Source: CAYPGJ01 sp964638515
GTDB taxonomy: Bacteria > Planctomycetota > Phycisphaerae > Phycisphaerales > UBA1924
Assembly: GCA_964638515.1 (NCBI GenBank)
Contig: CAZWZL010000008.1
Location: forward strand, 1 to 64,000
DNA length: 64,000 nucleotides
Direction of reading: 5' to 3'
Shown here piece by piece: positions 43,493 through 52,281 of this stretch. The notes under the pieces were generated by a model. It saw nothing but the letters and a program-made list of their open reading frames with translations. It did no database searches and had not been told where the DNA came from. Numbering within the stretch: the first letter of the stretch is position 1; the number at the start of each line of letters is the position of its first letter. Made by a program: the position numbers and the translations under genes.

Positions 43493-44749
43493 TCAATCCT
43501 CGAGGGCGCCGAGGGCTCGTGGACGGAAAACGGCGGCCACGGCGGTCTGCCCGTGGAGGTGTGCTTCATCTCCGACGGGTCCGATCTCCCCGGCCGCGAA
43601 GAAACCCGCGATCGCGGGCAGGCTCCCGGAATCGCCCCGCAGGCCATCCGCGAGGGCTTTGGCGTCGTGATCAGGGGCATCGAACAGCCGCGTCCCCCGC
43701 CCGTTGCAGGTGAGCAGCAGCGCGCCGGCGGGCTCGCGCTTGAGGCGCTGCGCGGCCAGCAGCATGCGGAGGTCCTCGTCCGCGGTGGTGGCGTCTCGCA
43801 GGTGGAAACGGACGGTCTGGCCCACACGAACGAGATCGGCCACGGCGAACGCCCCACGGGCCTGATCGACGCCGAGAATGTTCCGGATGAGGTAGTCCCC
43901 GCGTCCGAAACGTTCCTTGTACTCGTTGACGACGCGCCCCAGGAACACGCCCTTCCCGAGCTGCTCTCGCTCGCCCGGCGCCAACGACTCGACCGCTTCG
44001 TGCAGGGCCTGCACGGCGGGCTTCCCCGAGAGCGTCGTGATGACGTTGTGGCGGGCCGCGGTGACCACCATGGTGGGGCCGAACGGCTTGCACCCCTGCG
44101 AGACCACGCCGTCCACCGCGATGTCGCCGGAGATCACGGCCCCAACCGCGCCGGTGCGCGAGAGCCGCTTGTTGACGATCAACCCGTTGACGCCCGGCTT
44201 GCTTCCGGCGCTGGCCATGCCGCCGAAGATCGGCGCGCGGGTGAGCCCGAGCACGTTGCGGCACATGGACGTGAGCGCTGGAAGCAGTCGCACCATGGGC
44301 GCGGAAAAGGGGTCCGCGAAGAGCAGGATCGCGCGGATGTCGTCGGTAGCGGCCAAGGTCTCGGCCAGTTTCTCGCCGGCCCGCTGGGAGTCATCCTCGC
44401 CCGCGGGAAGGTCCTCGGATGTGAACGTGCGGACCGTCACGCCGGGCAGCCGACCGACCAGCATGGAGACTCCCGGCTTGCCCTCGAGCTCCGTCTGCCC
44501 CCCGATGACGCCCTCGGCGCTCACCGCCAGCAGCGTGGCGGGCGCGAGACGTCGGTGCACGACGTCTCCCACGGCCCCCATGAGGTCCGCGTGATGGGAC
44601 GAGACGAACACGAGCGCCAGATCCGCGTCCGGGCCGTCGCGCAATGACTCCATGGCCGCGTCGCACGCGCGCTCGGCGGCGGTCACGGCGTCTTCATGCG
44701 CGCCGAGCCCGGCGCCCATGGACAACACACTTACGGGCGTGTCTGACAT
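43493..44749 (-). CDS. FIST N- and C-domain protein
   Basis: 418 residues covering both FIST domains: N-terminal DLALVFVSSHHADLMG and LLAVSAEGVIGG; C-terminal GDYLIRNILGVDQARGAFAVAD, FHLRDATTADEDLRML and ALLLTCNGRGTRLF. FIST proteins are predicted sensors of small ligands such as amino acids and are often joined to kinases or c-di-GMP enzymes, yet here the protein stands alone without an output domain. Its stop lies 45 bases before the start of the 942-residue gene on the same strand, so the two may be co-transcribed. No signal peptide, hence cytosolic. Confidence 0.87.
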   Translation of the reverse strand: MSDTPVSVLSMGAGLGAHEDAVTAAERACDAAMESLRDGPDADLALVFVSSHHADLMGAVGDVVHRRLAPATLLAVSAEGVIGGQTELEGKPGVSMLVGRLPGVTVRTFTSEDLPAGEDDSQRAGEKLAETLAATDDIRAILLFADPFSAPMVRLLPALTSMCRNVLGLTRAPIFGGMASAGSKPGVNGLIVNKRLSRTGAVGAVISGDIAVDGVVSQGCKPFGPTMVVTAARHNVITTLSGKPAVQALHEAVESLAPGEREQLGKGVFLGRVVNEYKERFGRGDYLIRNILGVDQARGAFAVADLVRVGQTVRFHLRDATTADEDLRMLLAAQRLKREPAGALLLTCNGRGTRLFDAPDHDAKALADGLRGDSGSLPAIAGFFAAGEIGPVGDEAHLHGQTAVAAVFRPRALGALED

Positions 44750-44786
44750 CAGCGCAAGTATACGGGGGCCGCTCGAGGATTCCGGA

Positions 44787-45545
44787 TCACCGCAGCTCGA
44801 CGGACCAGTACGCGTGGTCGAGGAAGGCCTTCCACGAGGCGTACTTCTCCTGCCCGAGGCGCAGCGCGATCACGGGGTTCCGGCGCGGGCGCACGGGCGG
44901 GGTGATGAGCGACATGCGGGCCTGATCCGGGGTTCGCCCGCCCTTGCGCGCGTTGCACCGCACGCACGCGCAGACGAGGTTCTCCCACGAGTCCGCCCCT
45001 CCTTGCGCGCGGGGGACGACGTGATCGATGGAGAGTTCGCTCGTCGGAAAACCTCCGCCGCAGTACTGACACCGGCTGCGATCCCTTGCGAAGAGGTTTC
45101 GCCGGTTCAGCTTCACGTGCTGCTGCGGGAGCCGGTCGTAGCCGAGCAGCCGAACCACCTTGGGCACCGCCAGATCGAAGCGAACCGTGCGCACCCAATC
45201 CGTGCGATCCGCGTCGAACGACCGCCTCGCGATCGAGAGGTCCGCCCACGACGAGAAGTCGTACGAGAGATACTGCCCGTTATCGACATGGATGACCTCG
45301 GCCAGGTCGCGCACCAGCAAGGAGAATGCGCGGCGAGCCGAGATCACGCGCAGCGCCATCCACGCCTTGTTGAGCACGAGCACCTTGGCGTCGAGCCCTC
45401 CCGAGATGGACGAGGCACAGGCCGCCTCCGCGTCATCGGCCAGAGACGCTCGCGCTCCGTGGCGCGGCAGCGATCCCTCAGCCGAGCGCTCGGCCTGCAA
45501 CGGGCCCGTGTTGCGACGTCCAGAACCGGACATACGCGCCTCCAT
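44787..45545 (-). CDS. HNH endonuclease family protein
   Basis: 252 residues; ATG at 45533 is an alternative start with GGAGG at ideal spacing. The C-terminal HNH site is complete: CQYCGGGFPTSELSIDHVVPRAQGG and CACVRCNARKGGRTP give the two Cys pairs for structural zinc and the catalytic His. The middle part (VLVLNKAWMALRVISARRAFSLL) is the usual lead domain of this widespread stand-alone subfamily. Likely a DNA-cleaving enzyme of unknown purpose. It is not linked to a toxin or restriction partner here. It is divergent from the M16 peptidase gene. Confidence 0.88.
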   Translation of the reverse strand: MEARMSGSGRRNTGPLQAERSAEGSLPRHGARASLADDAEAACASSISGGLDAKVLVLNKAWMALRVISARRAFSLLVRDLAEVIHVDNGQYLSYDFSSWADLSIARRSFDADRTDWVRTVRFDLAVPKVVRLLGYDRLPQQHVKLNRRNLFARDRSRCQYCGGGFPTSELSIDHVVPRAQGGADSWENLVCACVRCNARKGGRTPDQARMSLITPPVRPRRNPVIALRLGQEKYASWKAFLDHAYWSVELR

Positions 45546-45659
45546 CGACCACCTTCCGCCGGTCGGCCCGGCGGGGTGTTCGGATGCAACAGTATGAGCG
45601 AAATCCGGCGGTTGGCAACGTCTCCCGCGAATCCCCTCCCACCCCTACACTCGCCGACC

Positions 45660-46886
45660 ATGACCTTCGCCTTTCATCAGCGGACGCTCCCCAACGGCCT
45701 CACCATCCTCGCGGAGACCTCGCCGGAGTCTCCGTCCGCGGCCGTCGGCCTCTTCGTCCGCACCGGCTCGCGGGATGAGCGGCCCTCCCTGATGGGCGTT
45801 TCCCACTTCCTCGAGCACATGATGTTCAAGGGCACCGATCGGCGCTCCGCCGACGATGTGAACCGGGAGTTCGACGAGATCGGCGCGAAGTACAACGCGT
45901 ACACGTCGTCGGAGATGACCTGCTTTCACGCGCAGGTGCTCCCGGATCGGCTGCCCGCCGCGACCGACCTCCTGGCGGACTTGCTCCGACCGGCGATCCG
46001 TGCGGAGGACTTCGACAGCGAGAAAGGCGTGATCCTCGAAGAGATCGCGATGTACAAGGACAACCCGTTCTGGGTCCTGTACGAGCAGACGGTCGAGCGA
46101 CACTACCACCCGCACGGGCTCTCGCACCGCGTGCTCGGCACCAACGAGACCGTCGCCGCGCTCTCGCGCGATCAGATGAAGGAGTACTTCGACGCGCGCT
46201 ACTCCGCCGACAACACCGTCGTCGCGCTCGCCGGAAACGTGGATATCGACGCCGCGTGCGATCAGATCGGCTCGCTGACGCGAGCCTGGGGAACGACGCG
46301 CCCCACCCGGGACTCCTCACGCCCCGCTCCCCCCCGGGGCGAGACGTTCACGATCCACGATGAGAAGGTGAGCCGCGCGTATTGGCTCATGCTCACGCCG
46401 GCGCCGGCCATGTCCGATCCTCGTCGGTACGCGGCCATGATGCTCGCCCTGGTGCTCGGCGGGCCCGACTCCTCCCGCCTGCACTGGTCGCTGATCGAGC
46501 CGGGCATCGCGGAGGAGGCGCAGGCCTCGTACGACGCCCACGACGGAACGGGCGATTACTTCGTGTTCTTCTCGTGCGATCCGGAGCGCGCGGACGAGAC
46601 GCGCGACATCGTGTTCCGCGAGATGGACGGGCTCATCGGCTCGCTGCGCGAGGACGATCTCACACGCCTGCGGAACAAGCTGGCCACGAGCGTCGCGCTC
46701 GCCGGGGAGCGCCCGGGCGGACGCATGCAGCGGCTGGGCCGCCTGTGGACCTACGTGCGCGAGCGGCTGTCGCTGGAGCAGGAACTCGCGGCGATCAACG
46801 CGGTGACGCTCGATGATCTGCGCGCGGTGCACGCGGCGTTCCCCTTCGCGCCCCGCACCATCGGGCTGCTCAGACCGCCGGAGTGA
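45660..46886 (+). CDS. M16-family zinc peptidase
   Basis: 408 residues from the ATG at 45660. The inverted zinc motif HFLEH (His49, Glu52, His53) and the downstream Glu in GVILEEIAMY (Glu127/128) are present, so it is the catalytically active type. Conserved late segments include LSHRVLGTNETVAALSRDQ and a C-terminal M16 domain with GRLWTYVRERLSLEQELAAI. There is no signal peptide, suggesting cytosolic turnover of peptides, similar to processing-peptidase-like YmxG. Length is that of a single half-clamp, so it should act as a dimer. It converges with the following membrane gene. Confidence 0.92.
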   Translation: MTFAFHQRTLPNGLTILAETSPESPSAAVGLFVRTGSRDERPSLMGVSHFLEHMMFKGTDRRSADDVNREFDEIGAKYNAYTSSEMTCFHAQVLPDRLPAATDLLADLLRPAIRAEDFDSEKGVILEEIAMYKDNPFWVLYEQTVERHYHPHGLSHRVLGTNETVAALSRDQMKEYFDARYSADNTVVALAGNVDIDAACDQIGSLTRAWGTTRPTRDSSRPAPPRGETFTIHDEKVSRAYWLMLTPAPAMSDPRRYAAMMLALVLGGPDSSRLHWSLIEPGIAEEAQASYDAHDGTGDYFVFFSCDPERADETRDIVFREMDGLIGSLREDDLTRLRNKLATSVALAGERPGGRMQRLGRLWTYVRERLSLEQELAAINAVTLDDLRAVHAAFPFAPRTIGLLRPPE

Positions 46887-46896
46887 CTCGGGATCG

Positions 46897-47418
46897 TCAG
46901 GAAGCGAGCGCGTCGCGAATGGAGCGCATCGCCTTGGCGCGCTGCTGATCGGCCGCGGCCGCGCTCTTGCGCCACATCGAGCGCAGGGCGAACGGCAGCG
47001 GGATGGCGGTGAGCGGGATGTACCACCACCACGTCTCCACGCGCGCCGTGAACCAAGGCCAGTAGGTCTCCAGCATCGAGTCGGTGAGCCACACGCCGGG
47101 CCAGATCGCCACGACGCACATCACGCCGGCCACGACGGGCCAGAGAGGCATCACGCGCTCGCGGAGCGCCACGGCGCTCCCGCCGTCGGCGGTCCGGGCC
47201 CGTCCTCGAATCTCCCGGTCAAAGGGCTCGCCCATCAGGCGCACTCGAAACTCGCCGGCGCGCGGCCCGGCATGAAAGCCCGGCAGCTTGCCCCGGCGCG
47301 ACGCCTGCGCGAGCCGGTCCACCACTTCTCCGGGCGGGCAGGGCGCGGAAAGAAGCACCCCGTTCGCCGGTGGAGCGGACGGCGCGGACTTCCCGGACTG
47401 CGGTTCGGAAGGGGACAT
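46897..47418 (-). CDS. Membrane protein of unknown function
   Basis: 173 residues. A Pro/Ser/Ala-rich N-terminal half with a cytosolic-looking segment (LPGFHAGPRAGEFRVRL) is followed by two membrane helices (about 92-112 and 125-146) rich in Trp (YWPWFTARVETWWWYIPL), then a short basic tail. No family recognised. It is divergent from the gene at 47588. Confidence 0.68.
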   Translation of the reverse strand: MSPSEPQSGKSAPSAPPANGVLLSAPCPPGEVVDRLAQASRRGKLPGFHAGPRAGEFRVRLMGEPFDREIRGRARTADGGSAVALRERVMPLWPVVAGVMCVVAIWPGVWLTDSMLETYWPWFTARVETWWWYIPLTAIPLPFALRSMWRKSAAAADQQRAKAMRSIRDALAS

Positions 47419-47587
47419 GCCTGCTGCACTCTACTGTCGGACCGGCTCTCCGGTTCGCGAGGGGTCGGCCTCGGCTCGGGGGCGTGTGATTCTCGGACCA
47501 TGGGCGGACCAGACTCCCCAAAAACGCGCGTGAACATCCTGTCGCCCGTGACCCGCGCGGCCCGGGCGTGCGTACAAGTTTGCACCG

Positions 47588-48079
47588 ATGTTCGGCGACG
47601 CCATCATCCCGCACCCCACACTTCGGCTCTCGCAGCGCCCGCTGCGCATCGAGCCGGCGCCCGGGCATGAGCCGGGAGCGTGGCGGCGCGAAGCGCGTGC
47701 ACGTCTCGACATCGCCGACGAGAACATGTCGTCGAGCGCGATCGGCGGCGAGGATGCGCGACGCATCCTGGCCACGCGCGTGGGAGAGTGCCTGGAGGGC
47801 GGTCGAGCCGCGATCCTGACGCCGATGCGTCGGCGTAGGGTCATGCGTCTCGCGCACATGCTGGGCGTGCGCGACTTCGACGCGCACCTCGTGATCGCCA
47901 TCGTGCAGGACGGGGCTCGACAAGGCGAGCCGACCTCCGCCGCCGCGGCCGATCCGCGCCTCGAATTGTTCGTCGGGGAGAGCGGGCAGCCCGAATCGAC
48001 CCGTCGGCGGCTCGCGGCCGCCGGCGCGCTGGGCGCGGGCGTGCTCGGCGCGCTGCTCCTGTGGTTCTTCGCGCCGTGA
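47588..48079 (+). CDS. Tail-anchored membrane protein of unknown function
   Basis: 163 residues, hydrophilic and Arg-rich until a single C-terminal hydrophobic helix (about 142-161, LGAGVLGALLLWFF), the topology of a tail-anchored protein. No family or motif recognised. It lies between the divergent gene at 46897-47418 and the convergent pair at 48095-50088; all four products in this stretch are membrane or exported orphans. Confidence 0.6.
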   Translation: MFGDAIIPHPTLRLSQRPLRIEPAPGHEPGAWRREARARLDIADENMSSSAIGGEDARRILATRVGECLEGGRAAILTPMRRRRVMRLAHMLGVRDFDAHLVIAIVQDGARQGEPTSAAAADPRLELFVGESGQPESTRRRLAAAGALGAGVLGALLLWFFAP

Positions 48080-48094
48080 GTGAAGTTTGATGCG

Positions 48095-49042
48095 TTACGT
48101 CGTCGGCTGGCCGGCGCTCGCGCGGCGTTCGTCGCGCCACACGCCCCACACCTTGACGCCGCCCCAGAGCGCGAGCACGCCCGCGAGCACCGGCAGCAGC
48201 CACTGCAGCACGGGGCCGATCAGTGCGCGCTCGAGGAATCCGGCGCGCTCCACGAGCCGAGCCTTGCCGTCGGGACCGATCGCCACCTCCGCCGAGCCGT
48301 CGAAGATGCGGTCCGCGTTGGCCGCGAGCACCGCGCCCGCGGAAGCGATCAGGAAGAACTTCGGATGCTCATCGAGGAACGCCGCGGCCCTTGCCGGCTG
48401 CGCGGCGATGAGCTTCAGCACGCCGCCCCGCTGGCCCGGGGGCAGGGCCGCGATGTCGTCGGCGTGACGCAGGAAGCTCACGGCCTGATCCGGGTTGGCG
48501 GCGCGCATCACGCCCATCCCTTCCGGCCCGAGGCGACCCATGAGTGAGGCGCCGACGCCGGGGTGGCGCGCCGCGGCCTCGAGCGCGTCGGGCCCGAAGC
48601 GCATCGTCAGCCCCGCGAGCGCCTGGCCCTCGCCCGGACGCGCGAGCGCCCGCAGCGCCGACACCTGAAACTCCGCCGGCGTCGAGTCGATCGCGCGAAG
48701 CACCGTGGGCGCCTGTCCCGGCGACACGGCCCGCAGCATCCGCACGCCGTCCATGCCGTGACGCTGCACGAGCGCGCCCGCACGCTTGACCGCTTCCTCG
48801 CCGCCCTCTCGCGCGATGCGCTCCACCGTCTCGCGCACCGCGGCTTCCCCCCCCACCTCGGCCAGCTCGCGTGCCAGAGCTTCCGCGCCCTCGCGCCCGG
48901 CCCGCTGGGAGAGCGATTCCATCACCTCGCGCGCTGCTGCCTTGACGCCTGCCGCCGCCGCGCTCCCCGCCTGCCCGAACGCCGGGCTCGTCAGTCCGAG
49001 CCCTGCCGCCGTGACCATCACCGCCCAGCGATGCCGTCTCAT
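48095..49042 (-). CDS. Exported membrane protein of unknown function
   Basis: 315 residues. Signal peptide (MVTAAGLGLTSPAFGQ), then a helical Ala/Glu/Arg-rich region (about 25-220) with recurring short helices (EVGGEAAVRETVERIAREG, VLRAIDSTPAEFQVSAL) that may form a repeat solenoid. Two membrane segments follow (about 228-245 and 275-298), with a basic tail. No family recognised. Its ATG overlaps the stop of the upstream gene (ATGA), so the two are translated together. Confidence 0.65.
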   Translation of the reverse strand: MRRHRWAVMVTAAGLGLTSPAFGQAGSAAAAGVKAAAREVMESLSQRAGREGAEALARELAEVGGEAAVRETVERIAREGGEEAVKRAGALVQRHGMDGVRMLRAVSPGQAPTVLRAIDSTPAEFQVSALRALARPGEGQALAGLTMRFGPDALEAAARHPGVGASLMGRLGPEGMGVMRAANPDQAVSFLRHADDIAALPPGQRGGVLKLIAAQPARAAAFLDEHPKFFLIASAGAVLAANADRIFDGSAEVAIGPDGKARLVERAGFLERALIGPVLQWLLPVLAGVLALWGGVKVWGVWRDERRASAGQPTT

Positions 49043-50088
49043 CGCGCTGCCTCCTCGATCGCCCGTGCCAATGCCTCGCGCCGCATCCGGCCTGCCTCGT
49101 CGACCGCGCCGACAAAGCCCGCACGAATCCCGGGCGCGCCATCACTACCATCGACCACCGAGCCCTCCAGACCGTCGAGATACGCGAGCGTTTCACCCGC
49201 GACCCGTTCCTTGAATCGCTCCGTCATCCACCAGTCGATCCCCGCGCCGACCGCCAGACCCACGCCCAGGCCCACGGCCACGCCCACGGGCCCGGCGGCA
49301 GCCCCAGCGCCCCCGCCCGCCCCGGCCGCGCCCGCCGCCGCCCCGACCCCGACACGGGCCAGCACCTGCGCCACGGCCTGTTCAGCCACCACCGAGCCGG
49401 CCGCCCCGGCCATGAACGCCGCGAGCCCGCTCCCCACCGACGCGCCCGCGTGCGCTCCGAGCGCCTCCTGAACGGTCTCCTCGAACCGGGCCCGAGCGCC
49501 GTCAACCTCTCCAAGGTGGGCGGCGGCGCTGCCGACCGAGCGCGCGAGCGCCGCGTCCAGCCGAGCGCGCAGCACGTTGCGATTGGCCTCGAGGTCCTGC
49601 GCGAGCGCCCCCGCGGCCTGGGCGATCGCGGCGTGCACGCTGCCGGGCGGCACGACGTGCTGCTCGAACTTCTCGCGTGCGTAGGACTCGATTGAGGCTT
49701 TGCCGCCCCCGGAAACCCAGCCGCGAACCGTGCGCTTGACGACGCCGGCGCGGGTGCCCCAGGAGGCGAGGTCGTCACAGAACGCCGGCACGCCCCGTCG
49801 AAAGCCCTCGAACGCCTCGTGCACCGTGACGAGCGCGCGGTCCACGGCCCGCGCGTCGGCCAGTTCCGCGTCCGCCAGCGCCGGCTCCACCTCCTCGCGC
49901 GACCATGCCTCCCATTCCGCCCGTGACCATCCCGCGTCCACCACCGACGCCTCTTCCCCCGACGCTCGATTCACCCCCCTCGTCCCGTGCGCCCAAAGCA
50001 GGAACAGCCCCGCGCTCAGGAGGAGCGCCAGCCAGCCGCTCCACGCGCGACGACGCGCGATCTTTGAAATGTCAGGGGAATTCCTCAT
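49039..50088 (-). CDS. Membrane protein with glycine-zipper segment, unknown function
   Basis: 349 residues from the ATG at 50088; a GTG at 50106 would add six. An N-terminal membrane helix (about 17-36) precedes a charged helical region. A long Gly/Ala-rich stretch (about 205-275, e.g. GVAVGLGVGLAVGAGIDWW) looks like a glycine zipper or hairpin membrane insertion. No family recognised. It is upstream in a coupled pair with the gene at 48095; both together look like a dedicated membrane complex. GC-rich Gly/Ala coding makes composition-based calls less secure. Confidence 0.65.
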   Translation of the reverse strand: MRNSPDISKIARRRAWSGWLALLLSAGLFLLWAHGTRGVNRASGEEASVVDAGWSRAEWEAWSREEVEPALADAELADARAVDRALVTVHEAFEGFRRGVPAFCDDLASWGTRAGVVKRTVRGWVSGGGKASIESYAREKFEQHVVPPGSVHAAIAQAAGALAQDLEANRNVLRARLDAALARSVGSAAAHLGEVDGARARFEETVQEALGAHAGASVGSGLAAFMAGAAGSVVAEQAVAQVLARVGVGAAAGAAGAGGGAGAAAGPVGVAVGLGVGLAVGAGIDWWMTERFKERVAGETLAYLDGLEGSVVDGSDGAPGIRAGFVGAVDEAGRMRREALARAIEEAAR

Positions 50089-50178
50089 GCGCTCTGCCCG
50101 ATGCACGCCGCAGCCCTCTCCCTCGGCCGGGCGACGCCGCGCGCGTGATTCTTCAGACGCACCCGCCCCCGAACCGGT

Positions 50179-52251
50179 TCACGCGAGTTCGGCGCGCCGG
50201 GACCATTCAAACTCGAGGGGTTCGAGTTCGGCGAGGGCTTTCGTGCGTTCATCGCCGAGCCTCGCGGATTTGGCCGCATCGCGCCACACATCCGGATCCG
50301 CCAGTTTTGCGTCGATCTCGCGGATCCTCTTCTCGACCGTCTCGATCTTGGCCTCGAGCTGTTCGGTGGTCATCCGCTCCAGCGAAGATCGCCCGCCCCG
50401 ACCTCCGGAGCCGGTCGGCGCCGACGGCTTGGCCCGTTCCGCGGCCTTGCGGGCCTCCTCCGCCGCGCGACGCTGCTTCTCCGCCTTCTCGCGCATCTCG
50501 CGCTCGGCCAGCTCGGCCTCGCGCGCAACCTTCTCGCGCGCCCCGCGCGCCCGATCCCACTCCGTGTAGTTCCCCATGAAGATCGACGCGTTTCCCGCGC
50601 CGTCGAGCACGACGAGCCGATCGCACAACGCATCGATCAACGCTCGATCATGGCTGATCAGGATCAGCGTCCCTTCAAACGCGCTCTCCGGCGCTTCCTC
50701 GCCGCCCTCGGTCGCCGTGCGCTCCCGCACACGCGACGGCGGCTCGCCGATCGCCTCCTCGATGCGCTCCGCCGAGGGAATGTCGAGATGGTTCGTCGGC
50801 TCGTCCAGCACCAGCAGGTTCTTGGCGCTCGCCAGCAATCCCGCGAGCACCACGCGGCTGCGCTCGCCCCCGCTCAGCACCCCGAGCCGCTTCTCCTGCT
50901 CATCTCCCGAGAACAGGAACGCACCCGCAAGGTCCCGCGCCTTCTGCTCTGACCACTGCGCGCCTGGGTTCTCTTCCGACACGCGCTTCTGGAGATACCG
51001 GAACACCTGCGCCTCGGGATCAAGCCCGTCATGCGTCTGCCGGTAGTACCCCGGAATGACGTTGGCGCCCAGCCGCGCCGTGCCCCCGTCCGGATCGATC
51101 TCCCCCAGCATCGTGCGCACGAGCGTGGTCTTGCCCGCGCCATTTGGGCCGATCACTCCCCAACGCTCGCCCCGTGCGATCGTCAGATCAAAGTCGCGGA
51201 ACAGCACCCTCGTGCTCCCGTCGAGATTGGTGTACTGCTTGGTGAGCCCGCGAGCGCTCGCCACCATGTCGCCCGATCTCGGCGCCTCGGGCAGCGCGAG
51301 CCGCATCGCGCTCACCTCCATCGGCCGCTCCAGCGCCGAGTCGGCGCGCTCGCGATCCAGCCTCGACTCGCGCCCCTTGGCCTGCTTGGCGCGCTGCCCG
51401 GCCCGATACCGATCTATGAACGCCTGCTCCTGCCGAAATTTGGTCTGCTGCTTCTCGTACGCCCGGAACTGCGTCAGCCGACGCTGCGCACGAATCTCAC
51501 GGAACGCGTCGTAACCCCCCGGGTAATCGATCAGCCGCCCCCGCTCCACCTCCACGATCCGCGTCACCACGCGCTGCAACAGCCTGCGGTCGTGCGACAC
51601 GATCACCGCGGCCCCGCGAAACTCCTCGAGCAGCCACGACTCCAGCCACTCACGCCCCTGGATGTCCAAGTGGTTCGTCGGCTCGTCCAGCAGCAGCACA
51701 TCGGGGCTCTCCAGCAGCAGACGAGCCAGCGCCAGCCGCCCTCGCTGCCCGCCCGAAAGCCCCCCGACCTTCACGCCGAACTCCGCGTCGGTCAGACCAA
51801 CGCCGTGCAGCGTGGCGTCGATCGTGTGATCGATGGCGTACCCGCCCAACGCCTCGATCTGACGCTCGATCACGCTCTGGCGCGACATCAGCCGCTCCAG
51901 ACGCGCCGCGTCGTCTCCGGCCGCGGCCATCTCGTCGAAGAGCTTGTGCTGCTGCGCGTGCAGCGCGTGCAGCTCCGCGAACGCTCCCTCAGCCGAGTCG
52001 CGAAGCGTCTCCGTCGGATCGAACGTCGGGTCCTGCTCCAGCCGACCGACCCGCCGCCCCCGCGCCAGATTCACCTCCCCCTCATCCGGCGCCAGGTCCG
52101 ACGAGATGATCTTGAGCAGCGTGCTCTTGCCCTCGCCGTTGCGCCCCACCAGCCCGATGCGCTCCCCGGCCTCCAGCGACAGCGAGACGCGATCCAGGAT
52201 CACGTCGACGCCGAAGATCTTCTGCACATTGACCGCGGCAAGCAGGGGCAT
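50179..52251 (-). CDS. ABC-F family ATPase (Uup-like)
   Basis: 690 residues, two ABC domains in one chain without membrane segments. First: GRNGEGKST, LSGGQRGRLALARLLL, VLLLDEPTNHLD. Second: GPNGAGKTT, LSGGERSRVVLAGLLA, LLVLDEPTNHLD. The linker between them (about 250-310, Arg/Lys/Gln-rich) is the P-site-tRNA-interaction motif region. A Lys/Glu/Arg-rich segment and terminal coiled coil (TTEQLEAKIETVEKRIREID) match Uup-type C-termini, known to bind DNA and ribosomes. A translation-factor or ribosome-rescue role is likely. It lies 30 bases after lpxA on the same strand. Confidence 0.92.
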   Translation of the reverse strand: MPLLAAVNVQKIFGVDVILDRVSLSLEAGERIGLVGRNGEGKSTLLKIISSDLAPDEGEVNLARGRRVGRLEQDPTFDPTETLRDSAEGAFAELHALHAQQHKLFDEMAAAGDDAARLERLMSRQSVIERQIEALGGYAIDHTIDATLHGVGLTDAEFGVKVGGLSGGQRGRLALARLLLESPDVLLLDEPTNHLDIQGREWLESWLLEEFRGAAVIVSHDRRLLQRVVTRIVEVERGRLIDYPGGYDAFREIRAQRRLTQFRAYEKQQTKFRQEQAFIDRYRAGQRAKQAKGRESRLDRERADSALERPMEVSAMRLALPEAPRSGDMVASARGLTKQYTNLDGSTRVLFRDFDLTIARGERWGVIGPNGAGKTTLVRTMLGEIDPDGGTARLGANVIPGYYRQTHDGLDPEAQVFRYLQKRVSEENPGAQWSEQKARDLAGAFLFSGDEQEKRLGVLSGGERSRVVLAGLLASAKNLLVLDEPTNHLDIPSAERIEEAIGEPPSRVRERTATEGGEEAPESAFEGTLILISHDRALIDALCDRLVVLDGAGNASIFMGNYTEWDRARGAREKVAREAELAEREMREKAEKQRRAAEEARKAAERAKPSAPTGSGGRGGRSSLERMTTEQLEAKIETVEKRIREIDAKLADPDVWRDAAKSARLGDERTKALAELEPLEFEWSRRAELA

Positions 52252-52281
52252 GGGGCCGCGATGATAGACCGCACGCCGCCC

